DNA from: Streptomyces sp. CGMCC 4.7035
GTDB taxonomy: Bacteria; Actinomycetota; Actinomycetes; Streptomycetales; Streptomycetaceae
Direction of reading: 5' to 3'
Assembly (NCBI RefSeq): GCF_031583065.1
Contig: NZ_CP134053.1
Span: forward strand, 7,605,001 to 7,669,000
Length of the DNA stretch: 64,000 nt
Shown here: piece after piece, positions 19,868 through 27,281 of the stretch
Layout: each line of letters starts with the position of its first letter
Numbering within the stretch: position 1 is the stretch's first letter
The notes under the pieces: model-generated
Databases searched by the model: none
What the model was told of the DNA's origin: nothing
What the model saw: only the letters and a program-made list of their open reading frames with translations
Position numbers and translations under genes: made by a program

Positions 19868-20461
19868 ATGACCGTCCTTGAAGACAGGATCGAGATGGCC
19901 GACGCCGACGCCAACACCAAGCGTTTGGACGAGTGGTTCGAGCGCCTTGAGCGGATGCCCGTCCCCGAAGGATTCAGGGTCGAGATCGTCGGGGGCAACG
20001 TCCACATGACGCCGCAACGGGACACACACTGGGGAATCATCCGCCGCATCGCGCGGGCCTTGGAGGACAGGTTCGGGATGGACGTCAAGGTGTTCTCGGA
20101 CGTCCGCATCGACTTCCCCGGCCACGAGAACGGCTTCTGTCCGGACATCGCCCTGCTCAAGGACTCGGCGAAGAAGGACGACACGGGCCACTGGCGTTAC
20201 CAGGACATCGAGTTCGTCGCCGAGGTCATCTCCGAGGGCACGGCCCACAACGACTACGGCCCGAAGAAACTCGCGTACGCGGAAGCCGAGGTCCCCCTCT
20301 ATGTCATCGCCGATCCCTACCAGGGCCGGTGCTACGTCTACACCGACCCCAAGGACGGCGACTACGAGAACAGGACGCCGGTGGACTTCGGCACCGACAT
20401 CGACCTGACCGGCACGGTGGTCGACCTCGTCCTCAAGACCGACGGCTTCCCCCGCGACTGA
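19868..20461 (+). CDS. Uma2-family (DUF820) restriction-endonuclease-fold protein
   Basis: A 197-residue Uma2 protein. The PD-(D/E)XK-type core can be read as RVEIVGGNVHM, ENGFCPDIALL and FVAEVISEGTAHNDYGPKKLAYAEAEV (the acidic and lysine residues lie in CPD, EVISE and KKLAYA). Uma2 genes are numerous in Streptomyces. They have a nuclease fold, but their biological role is unknown. GGGGAGGAG lies nine bases before ATG 19868, a strong ribosome-binding site. Confidence 0.9.
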   Translation: MTVLEDRIEMADADANTKRLDEWFERLERMPVPEGFRVEIVGGNVHMTPQRDTHWGIIRRIARALEDRFGMDVKVFSDVRIDFPGHENGFCPDIALLKDSAKKDDTGHWRYQDIEFVAEVISEGTAHNDYGPKKLAYAEAEVPLYVIADPYQGRCYVYTDPKDGDYENRTPVDFGTDIDLTGTVVDLVLKTDGFPRD

Positions 20462-20493
20462 TCCGGCCACCCGACCACTCGGCCAACTGCCCT

Positions 20494-20527
20494 TGCCTAG
20501 AGCGCACTCCACGCCGTTGGCTAGGCA
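20494..20527 (+). promoter_or_regulatory. Candidate MerR-type promoter/operator of the aldo/keto reductase gene
   Basis: TTGCCTAG and CTAGGCA form an inverted repeat that includes -35-like and -10-like bases with wider than normal spacing, and GAGCGCACTC lies between them. MerR-family activators use such elongated spacers, but no merR gene is adjacent. Confidence 0.35.
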
Positions 20528-20530
20528 GTC

Positions 20531-21520
20531 ATGAAGTACACGCAGCTCGGACGCACAGGACTCAAGGTCAGCCGGCTCGTTCTCGGGACCATGAACTTCG
20601 GCCCCCAGACGGAAGAGGCCGACAGCCACGCGATCATGGACGCGGCCCTGGACTCGGGAATCAACTTCTTCGACACCGCCAACGTGTACGGCTGGGGCGA
20701 GAACAAGGGCCGTACCGAGAGGATCATCGGCGACTGGTTCGCCAAGGGCGGCGAGCGGCGCGACAAGGTCGTGCTCGCCACCAAGGTCTACGGCAACATG
20801 GGCGCGGACGGCGAGGCCTGGCCCAACCACGACAAGCTCTCCGCCCTCAACATCCGGCGGGCGGTCGACGCCAGCCTCAAGCGGCTGCAGACCGACTACA
20901 TCGACCTGTACCAGTTCCACCACATCGACCGCAGCACTCCTTTCGAGGAGATCTGGCAGGCCATGGACGTGCTGGTGCAGCAGGGGAAGATCCTGTACGT
21001 GGGGTCCAGCAACTTCCCCGGGTACAAGATCGCCCAGGCCAACGAGACCGCGGCCCGGCACGGCTCCTACGGGCTCGTCAGCGAGCAGTGCCTCTACAAC
21101 CTCTTCGAGCGGCGCGCCGAGATGGAGGTCATCCCGGCGGCGCAGGAGTACGGGCTCGGCGTCATCCCGTGGTCGCCGCTGCACGGCGGACTGCTGGGCG
21201 GTGTCATCAAGAAGGAGATCGAGGGCGGGCGCCGGGCGAGCGGCCGGACCGCCGACTCGCTCACCGACCCGGCCGTCCGCGCGCAGATCCAGTCCTACGA
21301 GGACCTGCTCGACAAGCACGGCCTCGAACCCGGCGAGGCCGCCCTCGCCTGGCTGCTGACCCGGCCCGGCGTCACCGGCCCCATCGTCGGCCCGCGCACC
21401 GCAGAACAGCTGGAATCGGCGCTCCGGGCCGCCGAACTGGAACTCCCGGAGGAGGTCCTGACCGGCCTGGAGGAGATCTTCCCTGGTCCGGGGCCGTCTC
21501 CGGAGGCCTTCGCCTGGTGA
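20531..21520 (+). CDS. Aldo/keto reductase
   Basis: A 329-residue AKR of the YajO/potassium-channel-beta-like type, reducing aldehydes or ketones with NADPH. Visible: MKYTQLGRTGLKVSRL at the start, catalytic FFDTANVYGWGENK (Asp and Tyr), the lysine in VVLATKVYG, QFHHID with histidine, and C-terminal cofactor residues GPRTAEQLESAL. The (beta/alpha)8 barrel length is normal. The last ten codons (GPSPEAFAW) lie inside a tandem repeat that continues past the stop. A palindromic promoter element precedes the gene. Confidence 0.93.
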   Translation: MKYTQLGRTGLKVSRLVLGTMNFGPQTEEADSHAIMDAALDSGINFFDTANVYGWGENKGRTERIIGDWFAKGGERRDKVVLATKVYGNMGADGEAWPNHDKLSALNIRRAVDASLKRLQTDYIDLYQFHHIDRSTPFEEIWQAMDVLVQQGKILYVGSSNFPGYKIAQANETAARHGSYGLVSEQCLYNLFERRAEMEVIPAAQEYGLGVIPWSPLHGGLLGGVIKKEIEGGRRASGRTADSLTDPAVRAQIQSYEDLLDKHGLEPGEAALAWLLTRPGVTGPIVGPRTAEQLESALRAAELELPEEVLTGLEEIFPGPGPSPEAFAW

Positions 21521-21685
21521 TCGACCGGGGGCCGAGGGACACCCCCCGGGACAGCACAGCCCGGGGCCGGGGCCGGGGCCCTCTCCGGAGACCTTCGCCC
21601 GCTGATCAGCCAGGAGGCGTCCGGGGGGCGGTCCACGGGACAGCACAGCCCTGGCCGAGGTCCCGTCCGGAGGCCTTCGCCCGGT
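21486..21685. repeat. Tandem repeat (about 83-bp unit, 2.3 copies) spanning the 3' end of the AKR gene
   Basis: TCCGGAGGCCTTCGCC recurs at 21499, 21584 and 21666 (the middle copy has GAGACC). CGGGACAGCACAGCCC is also repeated at 21547 and 21636. The first unit encodes the reductase C-terminus; the others are non-coding and diverged. Confidence 0.7.
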
Positions 21686-21713
21686 AGGGCGCTCACGTGT
21701 GGCGGTGGTCGGT

Positions 21714-21803
21714 CTACTTTCCGACCGCCGCCGCCAGCACCACCACCGCCAACATCAGCACAAGCACACCGGCCATGATCCGGTTACGGGTCTTCGGGTC
21801 CAC
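21714..21803 (-). CDS. 29-residue single-pass membrane peptide
   Basis: GTG 21803 opens a frame reading MDPKTRNRIMAGVLVLMLAV then VVLAAAVGK, stop at 21714. It has a basic N-terminus and one hydrophobic helix of about 19 residues, as in many small bacterial membrane proteins. TAGTCT ends six bases before the start with no ribosome-binding site, the same leaderless arrangement seen at other genes here. It lies just downstream of, and on the same strand as, the RNA phosphodiesterase gene. The function is unknown. Confidence 0.6.
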   Translation of the reverse strand: MDPKTRNRIMAGVLVLMLAVVVLAAAVGK

Positions 21804-21826
21804 GTATCGAGACTAACCGGCCCGCC

Positions 21827-22399
21827 TCACCCGCCCGCGCCGAGCCCCCACCGCTCCACCGTCTCGTACCGCGGCTGCTCCCCCGGCACCCCCGACCTGG
21901 GCAGGTTGCTGCGGACGAGGTGCAGCTCGCCGACCGTCCACCGGCGCCCCGCGAACGCCTCCAGCGCCGCGACATACGGCCGGAAGTCCGCCGGCCCCCG
22001 GCCGCTGCGGGCCAGCGTCAGATGGGCGCGGTAGTGGCGGTGCTCCCCCATCTCCACGCCCGCCTTCCGCCCCGCGGCCTCCGTCCGGTCCGCGAGCAGC
22101 CGCAGCTCCCCCACGTCCCCGGATGCGCCCACCCACAGCGTCCGGCCCCCGAAGCGCCCGCCCCCGTCCAAGGACAGGGAGAACGGCTCGGTGTGCCGGG
22201 CCGCCCGCGCCAGCCGCTCCGACAGGTCGGGGACGACGTCCTCGGCCACCTCGCCGTAGAACGCGAGCGTGTAGTGCCAGCCCGGCCGCCCGGTCCAGCG
22301 CAGCCCCTGCGCCCCGGGCAGCCCCTCCAACCCGCGCACCACCGAGGCGAGCTCGTGGAGCGCGTCCTCGGGCGGCACCACCGCGGCGAAGAGTCTCAT
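21827..22399 (-). CDS. thpR: RNA 2',3'-cyclic phosphodiesterase (2H family)
   Basis: A 190-residue 2H phosphoesterase, formerly called 2'-5' RNA ligase. Both HXTX signatures are present: HYTLAFYG (about residue 42) and HLTLARSG (about residue 125). The enzyme opens 2',3'-cyclic phosphate ends of RNA. MRLFAAVVPPEDALHEL is the standard N-terminus, so ATG 22399 is secure. It is followed closely by the small membrane peptide and preceded by a remnant of an acetyltransferase on the other strand. Confidence 0.92.
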   Translation of the reverse strand: MRLFAAVVPPEDALHELASVVRGLEGLPGAQGLRWTGRPGWHYTLAFYGEVAEDVVPDLSERLARAARHTEPFSLSLDGGGRFGGRTLWVGASGDVGELRLLADRTEAAGRKAGVEMGEHRHYRAHLTLARSGRGPADFRPYVAALEAFAGRRWTVGELHLVRSNLPRSGVPGEQPRYETVERWGLGAGG

Positions 22400-22437
22400 G
22401 TCCTTCAGCCTTCCAGGGAACGGATCGCCCAGCCACC

Positions 22438-22539
22438 GGCCATTTCGCCTACTACGAGTCGAACGGCTTCGCCCGGGCGCAGGCCCTCACGGTCGGGGAC
22501 GACCGGTGGCCCGGGCAGGTACTGGCGCGGCGCGTGTGA
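22438..22539 (+). pseudogene. C-terminal remnant of a GNAT acetyltransferase
   Basis: The frame reads HFAYYESNGFARAQALTV, GDDRWPGQVLARRV, stop. A YYE-x-NGF turn followed by WPGQVL and arginines is a common ending of GNAT N-acetyltransferases. Nothing upstream in any frame continues the domain, so this is a decayed 3' fragment of about 33 codons. Confidence 0.5.
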
Positions 22540-22573
22540 CACGGATGCGTCGAGGGGGCGCCCCCTCGACCGG

Positions 22574-24025
22574 TCACGCCGACGCCGTCGCCGGCTGCTC
22601 GCGCGGGACGAACCGCACCCGCGGATGCCCCTGGTGCCAGCCCATGGAGAGGCGCAGGCCGCCGGACTTCGCCAGGACCAGGCCGATGGTCACGGCCGCC
22701 GCGGCCGAGACCAGACCGCCCGCGGCGAAGCCCGCCCGGGCGCCGTACGCGTCCGTGAGCCAGCCGACCACGGGCGCCCCCACGGGCGTACCGCCCATGA
22801 AGACCATCATGAACAGGGCCATGACGCGGCCGCGCATCGCCGGGTCCGTCCCCATCTGGACGGCCGTGTTCGCGGTGACGTTCACCGTCAGGCCGAAGAT
22901 CCCTATCGGGATCATGAGGAGGGAGAACAGCCACAGGGACGGAACTCCGGCCGCCAAGATCTCCAGCGCGCCGAAGACGGCCGCCGCCGCGATCAGCACG
23001 CGCAGGCGGGCCGTGCCGCGGCGGGCTGCGAGCAGCGCGCCGGTCAGCGAGCCGAGCGCCATCAGCGTGTTGAAGAGGCTGTAGGCTCCGGCGCCCGCGT
23101 GGAAGACGTCGTCCGCGTACGCCGACAGCCAGACCGGGAAGTTGAAGCCGAAGGTGCCGATGAAACCGACCAGGACGATCGGCCAGATCAGTTCCGGGTG
23201 CCCGGCGACATAGCGCAGGCCCTCGCGGAGCTGGCCCTTGCCGCGCGGGGCGCGCTCGACGACGTGCAGCTCGCGGGCGCGCATCAGCAGCAGCGCTGCG
23301 ATGGGGGCGACGAAGGACACGCCGTTGAGCAGGAAGGCCCAGCCCGTCCCGACGCCGGTGATCAGGACGCCCGCCACCGCGGGGCCGACCAGACGCGCGG
23401 ACTGGAAGTTCGCCGAGTTCAGGCTGACCGCGTTCTGCAGCTGCCGGGAGCCGACCATCTCGGAGACGAACGACTGCCGGGCCGGGTTGTCCACGACCGT
23501 GGCGAGGCCGACCGCGAAGGCGGCGAGATAGACGTGCCAGACCTGGACGTGCCCGGAGAGGGTCAGGAAGGCGAGGACGAGGCCCGTGGCCCCCATCGCC
23601 GACTGCGTGACCAGCAGCGTCGGGCGCTTGGGGAGGCGGTCGACGAGAACGCCGCCGTACAGCCCGAAGAGCAGCATCGGCAGGAACTGAAGCGCCGTGG
23701 TCACACCGACGGCGGTGGACGAGCCGGTCAGGCTCAGCACCAGCCAGTCCTGGGCGATGCGCTGCATCCAGGTGCCGGTGTTGGAGACGACCTGACCGAG
23801 GAAGAAGAGCCGGTAGTTCCGGACGCGCAGCGAGCTGAACATCGAGGACTTGCGGGGCTCCGAGGACCTGGTCGGTCTGAAGGGTTCGGAGGGTTTGACG
23901 GGTTCGGAGGGTTCGGGGGTGTGGGGAGCCCCGTAGGTCTCGTGGGCGGACGAGGAGTCGTGGGTGGCTGGGGAGTCGTGGGTGGCTGGGACGGGGGCGG
24001 AAGCTGCTCCGGTTCCCGTACTCAA
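22574..24025 (-). CDS. MFS exporter
   Basis: A 483-residue major-facilitator protein with twelve hydrophobic segments and MFS loop motifs (GGVLVDRLPKRPTLL between helices 2 and 3, MRGRVMALFMMVFMGGTPVG in the second half). It resembles the EntS/TMR group of siderophore or drug exporters. The first 60 residues are a Ser/Pro/Glu-rich low-complexity tail with repeated SEP motifs. TTG 24025 was chosen because AAGGAGG lies eight bases upstream. The marR gene ends 27 bp before it on the same strand, so the two form an operon. Confidence 0.92.
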   Translation of the reverse strand: MSTGTGAASAPVPATHDSPATHDSSSAHETYGAPHTPEPSEPVKPSEPFRPTRSSEPRKSSMFSSLRVRNYRLFFLGQVVSNTGTWMQRIAQDWLVLSLTGSSTAVGVTTALQFLPMLLFGLYGGVLVDRLPKRPTLLVTQSAMGATGLVLAFLTLSGHVQVWHVYLAAFAVGLATVVDNPARQSFVSEMVGSRQLQNAVSLNSANFQSARLVGPAVAGVLITGVGTGWAFLLNGVSFVAPIAALLLMRARELHVVERAPRGKGQLREGLRYVAGHPELIWPIVLVGFIGTFGFNFPVWLSAYADDVFHAGAGAYSLFNTLMALGSLTGALLAARRGTARLRVLIAAAAVFGALEILAAGVPSLWLFSLLMIPIGIFGLTVNVTANTAVQMGTDPAMRGRVMALFMMVFMGGTPVGAPVVGWLTDAYGARAGFAAGGLVSAAAAVTIGLVLAKSGGLRLSMGWHQGHPRVRFVPREQPATASA

Positions 24026-24052
24026 AGGGGGTCGCCTCCTTGCGATGACGGT

Positions 24053-24490
24053 TTACAGATGCGCGAGCTTCTCCAGGACGGGGGCGGCGGCGCGGAGTTT
24101 CGCCCACTCGTCCTCGTCCAGGCCCTCGACCAGTCCGGCCAGCCATGCGTTCCGCTTGCGACGGCTCTCGTCGAGCATCGCCTCGGCCCGCTCGGTCTTG
24201 GTGACCACCTTCTGGCGCCGGTCCTCGGGGTGCGGCTCCAGGCTCACCAGGCCCTTGCTCTCCAGCAGCGCCACGATGCGGGTCATCGAGGGCGGCTGGA
24301 CATGTTCCTTGCGGGCGAGCTCGCCCGGTGTGGCGGAACCGCACAGGGACAGGGTGCCGAGCACCGACATCTCGGTCGGGCTCAGCGACTCGTCGACCCG
24401 CTGGTGCTTGAGTCGGCGCGACAGGCGCATCACTGCGGAGCGGAGGGCGTTCACGGCGGCAGCGTCGTCGCCATGGGTCAGGTCAGCCAT
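24053..24490 (-). CDS. MarR-family transcriptional regulator
   Basis: A 145-residue winged-helix repressor. MarR features are the recognition region LSPTEMSVLGTLSLCGSATP, ARKEHVQPPSMTRIVALLES, and the wing HPEDRRQKVVTKTE with the conserved DXR. It is first in an operon with an MFS exporter, the usual layout for a ligand-released repressor of an efflux pump. A 30-bp inverted repeat starts four bases upstream of its start codon, so it most likely represses its own operon. ATG 24490 gives MADLTHGDD; an upstream in-frame codon would run into the operator. Confidence 0.93.
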   Translation of the reverse strand: MADLTHGDDAAAVNALRSAVMRLSRRLKHQRVDESLSPTEMSVLGTLSLCGSATPGELARKEHVQPPSMTRIVALLESKGLVSLEPHPEDRRQKVVTKTERAEAMLDESRRKRNAWLAGLVEGLDEDEWAKLRAAAPVLEKLAHL

Positions 24491-24493
24491 GCT

Positions 24494-24523
24494 CTTTAGC
24501 ATAACTCATTACTTTCGCTAAAG
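24494..24523. promoter_or_regulatory. Operator of the marR-MFS operon
   Basis: CTTTAGC and GCTAAAG are separated by 16 AT-rich bases, immediately upstream of the marR start. The placement and low GC in a high-GC genome support an autoregulatory MarR site overlapping the promoter. Confidence 0.65.
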
Positions 24524-24608
24524 AACCGCGAGCGCGTCACCTCGTGGGTGACTCTGACCACTACAGGCCTGCGTCCACCGGCCCCGTCGCGAAACTCCCG
24601 AGCTGCAC

Positions 24609-24630
24609 GTATCACCCATATGAGTGATAC
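24609..24630. promoter_or_regulatory. Palindrome upstream of the ribbon-helix-helix gene
   Basis: GTATCAC-N8-GTGATAC is a perfect 7-bp inverted repeat with a CATATG centre, 52 bp before the start of the RHH protein, which may bind it. Confidence 0.5.
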
Positions 24631-24681
24631 GGCGGCGGAACGTGACACGCCACTCGCCTTCGTCCGGCAACCCTCGTACGC

Positions 24682-25035
24682 ATGGGGACCAGTGTGCTCA
24701 GCCTGCGGATAGACGGGGAGCTGCTCGACCGGCTCCGGCTTCATGCCGCCAAAAGAGGAATGAGCGTCCAGGACTATGTCGTCCGGACGCTCATCAGGGA
24801 TGACTTCGACGAGCGGTTCCAGGCCGCCGTCGAGGAGACGGAGAGGTTCTACGGGTCACCCGACCCGGCCGGGACGCTCTACGGGACCGACGGGGCCCCG
24901 GCGGAAACGCTCTACGGGACCGACCGAGCCCCGGCGGAGACGCCCTACGGGACCGACCGGGCCCCGACGGAGAAGTCCCGCGAGGCCGGCCGGGCCCCGG
25001 CGGATCAGGTCAGACCCAGCGCGGGCATCAGGTAG
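24682..25035 (+). CDS. Ribbon-helix-helix DNA-binding protein (CopG/FitA-like)
   Basis: The first 50 residues (MGTSVLSLRIDGELLDRLRL, then KRGMSVQDYVVRTLIRDDF) form a typical RHH fold, as in antitoxins and small repressors. The C-terminal half is a low-complexity tail with three 11-residue repeats (TLYGTDGAPAE, TLYGTDRAPAE, TPYGTDRAPTE). No toxin gene is adjacent. The 3' end overlaps the convergent permease gene by 31 bases, because the repeat expansion or a lost stop has lengthened the frame. A palindrome at 24609-24630 is a candidate autoregulatory site. Confidence 0.8.
   Translation: MGTSVLSLRIDGELLDRLRLHAAKRGMSVQDYVVRTLIRDDFDERFQAAVEETERFYGSPDPAGTLYGTDGAPAETLYGTDRAPAETPYGTDRAPTEKSREAGRAPADQVRPSAGIR
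24874..24972 (+). repeat. Three 33-bp tandem units in the RHH gene
   Basis: CTCTACGGGACCGAC recurs every 33 bp and encodes the TLYGTDxAPAE repeat of the C-terminal tail. Confidence 0.8.
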
Positions 25036-26453
25036 TAGAAACCGAAGACCGCCGCGACCACGTACATCGCGACCGGAACCTCACGGCCGCGCCCCGCGGC
25101 CAGACGCAGCACCACGAAGGTGATGAAGCCCATGCCGATGCCGTTCGTGATCGAGTAGGTGAACGGCATGATCAGCATCGTCACGAAGGCCGGGATCGCG
25201 ATCGTGTAGTCCGCCCAGTCGATCTCCTTGATGGAGTGGGACAGGATCAGGAAGCCGACCACGACCAGGGCGGGGGTGGCCGCCTGGGCCGGGACCATCG
25301 TGGCGACCGGGGTGAGGAACAGGGCCACCGCGAAGAGGGCGCCCGTGACGACGTTCGCGAAGCCCGTGCGCGCCCCCTCGCCGACACCCGCCGTGGACTC
25401 CACGAAGCAGGTGGTGGCCGAGGAGGAGCTGGCGCCGCCCGCCGCGACGGCGATGCCGTCCACGAAGAGGACCTTGTTGATGCCGGGCATGTTGCCCTCG
25501 GCGTCGGTCAGCTTGGCCTCGTCGCTGATGCCCATGATCGTGCCCATCGCGTCGAAGAAGCACGACAGCAGGACCGTGAAGACGAAGAGGATGCCGGTCA
25601 GCATGCCGACCTTGCCGAAGCCGCCGAACAGGCTGACCTTGCCGATCAGGCCGAAGTCGGGGCTGCCGACCGGGTTGCCGGGCCACTTCGGGACGGTCAG
25701 GCCCCAGGACGGGATCTTGGCGACCGAGTTGACGACCAGCGCGAGGACAGTCATGCCGACGATCGAGATCAGGATCGCGCCCGGCACCTTGCGGACGATC
25801 AGCGCGAAGGTGAGCAGCGTGCCCAGGACGAAGACCAGGACCGGCCAGCCGTTGAGGTGACCGTCGGCGCCGAGCTGGACCGGGACCGTGGTCTGGGCGA
25901 CGTCCGGGATGCGGGTGACGAAGCCGGAGTCGACGAGACCGATCAGCATGATGAACAGGCCGATACCGATCGCGATGCCCTTGCGCAGACCGAGCGGCAC
26001 GGCGTTCATCACGCGCTCGCGCAGACCGGTGGCGACCAGCAGCATCACGACGAAGCCCGCGAGGACGACCATGCCCATCGCGTCCGGCCAGGACATGCGC
26101 GGGGCGAGCTGGAGGGCGACGACCGTGTTCACGCCGAGGCCGGCCGCGAGGGCGATCGGCACGTTGCCGATGACGCCCATGAGCAGCGTGGTGAAGGCGG
26201 CGGTCACGGCGGTCGCGGTGACCAGCTGGCCGTGGTCGAGCTGGTGCCCGTACATGTCCTTCGCGCTGCCGAGGATGATCGGGTTCAGCACGATGATGTA
26301 GGCCATCGCGAAGAAGGTCGCGAAACCGCCGCGGATCTCGCGGGACAGCGTGCTGCCCCGCTCGGAGATCTTGAAGTAGCGGTCGAGGGCGCCGGACGGG
26401 GGTCGGGTGCCCAGCTGCTGGGCGGTGGCCTTGGCGGGGGCCGAGGTGGGCAT
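25005..26453 (-). CDS. NCS2/AzgA-family purine permease
   Basis: A 482-residue protein with 12-14 hydrophobic segments. AzgA-type motifs include AGLGVNTVVALQLAP, CFFDAMGTIMGISDEA and VESTAGVGEGARTGFANVVTG (key residues ESTAGV and EGARTG). AzgA relatives import adenine, guanine or hypoxanthine by proton symport; the exact base here is unknown. ATG 26453 (MPTSAPAKATAQQLG) is preferred to an upstream ATG because the intervening DNA contains two palindromes and is non-conserved. The gene converges on and slightly overlaps the RHH gene. Confidence 0.92.
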   Translation of the reverse strand: MPTSAPAKATAQQLGTRPPSGALDRYFKISERGSTLSREIRGGFATFFAMAYIIVLNPIILGSAKDMYGHQLDHGQLVTATAVTAAFTTLLMGVIGNVPIALAAGLGVNTVVALQLAPRMSWPDAMGMVVLAGFVVMLLVATGLRERVMNAVPLGLRKGIAIGIGLFIMLIGLVDSGFVTRIPDVAQTTVPVQLGADGHLNGWPVLVFVLGTLLTFALIVRKVPGAILISIVGMTVLALVVNSVAKIPSWGLTVPKWPGNPVGSPDFGLIGKVSLFGGFGKVGMLTGILFVFTVLLSCFFDAMGTIMGISDEAKLTDAEGNMPGINKVLFVDGIAVAAGGASSSSATTCFVESTAGVGEGARTGFANVVTGALFAVALFLTPVATMVPAQAATPALVVVGFLILSHSIKEIDWADYTIAIPAFVTMLIMPFTYSITNGIGMGFITFVVLRLAAGRGREVPVAMYVVAAVFGFYYLMPALGLT

Positions 26454-26489
26454 GCGGGACCTCAAGGATGCGGGGATGCTGGAACAAAC

Positions 26490-26518
26490 GTGATCGAGTC
26501 TCGCCATCGCTTGATCAC
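26490..26518. promoter_or_regulatory. Inverted repeat upstream of the purine permease
   Basis: GTGATCGAG-N11-CTTGATCAC, 37-65 bp before the permease start, in the leader or promoter. It could bind a GntR- or LacI-type dimer. Confidence 0.45.
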
Positions 26519-26549
26519 CAAACGGTTTCCCCCAAGTTCCCGTTGGTGT

Positions 26550-26594
26550 TTCATACGAACAGAAGCGGCCAGACTCGAACTGTTTCAGTATGAA
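26550..26594. promoter_or_regulatory. Second, longer inverted repeat upstream of the purine permease
   Basis: TTCATACGAACAG pairs imperfectly with CTGTTTCAGTATGAA across 17 bases. It lies in an AT-rich stretch that probably contains the permease promoter. It does not match the purine riboswitch consensus. Confidence 0.4.
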
Positions 26595-26707
26595 CATATA
26601 AGGCGTAGATCGCTATCTCCGCGCGTAGACCGTTGGTATACAAGGGCCGGCAGGATCGCCTCCAGGGTCGCCCCCGCATACGGATGGCGCCCTCGTAAGC
26701 TGTGCGC

Positions 26708-26974
26708 ATGGCGAAGTGGACCCCCAAGCACGAGGCGCCGGAGCCCCTTGAGGGCCCCGTGGTCGCCACCATCACCGGCGGCACGATCCTCTGGTTCGTC
26801 CTCTTCCTGGTCCAGCTCCCGTTCTACGGCTGGTTCGCCGACCACGGGCACACCTGGTGGCTGTGGACATGCCTGGCGGGCGGGGGGCTCGGCTGCATCG
26901 GCGTCTGGTTCGTACGGAGGCGGGACGCGGCAATCAAGCGGGCTGCTGCCGCGAAGGTTGCGGGGGTGGAATAG
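26708..26974 (+). CDS. DUF2530 membrane protein
   Basis: An 88-residue protein with two transmembrane helices (VVATITGGTILWFVLFLVQL and WLWTCLAGGGLGCIGVWFV) and a basic tail (RRRDAAIKRAAAAK). It matches DUF2530, a small actinobacterial family of unknown function often found near this permease. TAAGCT ends six bases before ATG 26708, without a ribosome-binding site, suggesting a leaderless mRNA. It is divergent from the permease gene. Confidence 0.85.
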   Translation: MAKWTPKHEAPEPLEGPVVATITGGTILWFVLFLVQLPFYGWFADHGHTWWLWTCLAGGGLGCIGVWFVRRRDAAIKRAAAAKVAGVE

Positions 26975-27024
26975 GGCGCCCGGTGGCGGAGTAGGCACCC
27001 GGTGGCTTGCGTGGACCCCCTGGG

Positions 27025-27095
27025 GGCTGCGCCCCCAGACCCCCGCTGTCGGCCTTGACGGCCTCGTCCTCAAACGCCGGACGGGCTGGTTTTCC
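27025..27095. repeat. Copy of the GC-rich interspersed repeat
   Basis: CCCCCTGGGGGCTGCGCCCC, then CAGACCCCCGCTGTCGGCCT, then CCTCAAACGCCGGACGGGCT. The same order of blocks is found at 36.65, 39.73, 46.47, 46.59 and 46.72 kb. The rest of the 307-bp gap up to the P-type ATPase shows only its promoter. Confidence 0.65.
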
Positions 27096-27281
27096 CTGGC
27101 CTCCGCTGTGAAGTGCGGGACAGCCTCGTCCTCGGACGCCGTACGGGCTGATAGTGCCCAGCCTGAGCTGCGGCGCGCGGCGGCTCCCCGTACTACCACC
27201 GCACGAGACCCGTCCTCCCCTGGTCGGAGATTTGGGACGCTCGGCAGGTGAACCCGCATATCCGCACGTACCGTCGAATGC

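Noticed and set aside
26454..26700. Purine riboswitch upstream of the NCS2 permease
   Set aside because: The conserved loop bases and three-way junction of purine riboswitches are not found; the palindromes explain the structure better.
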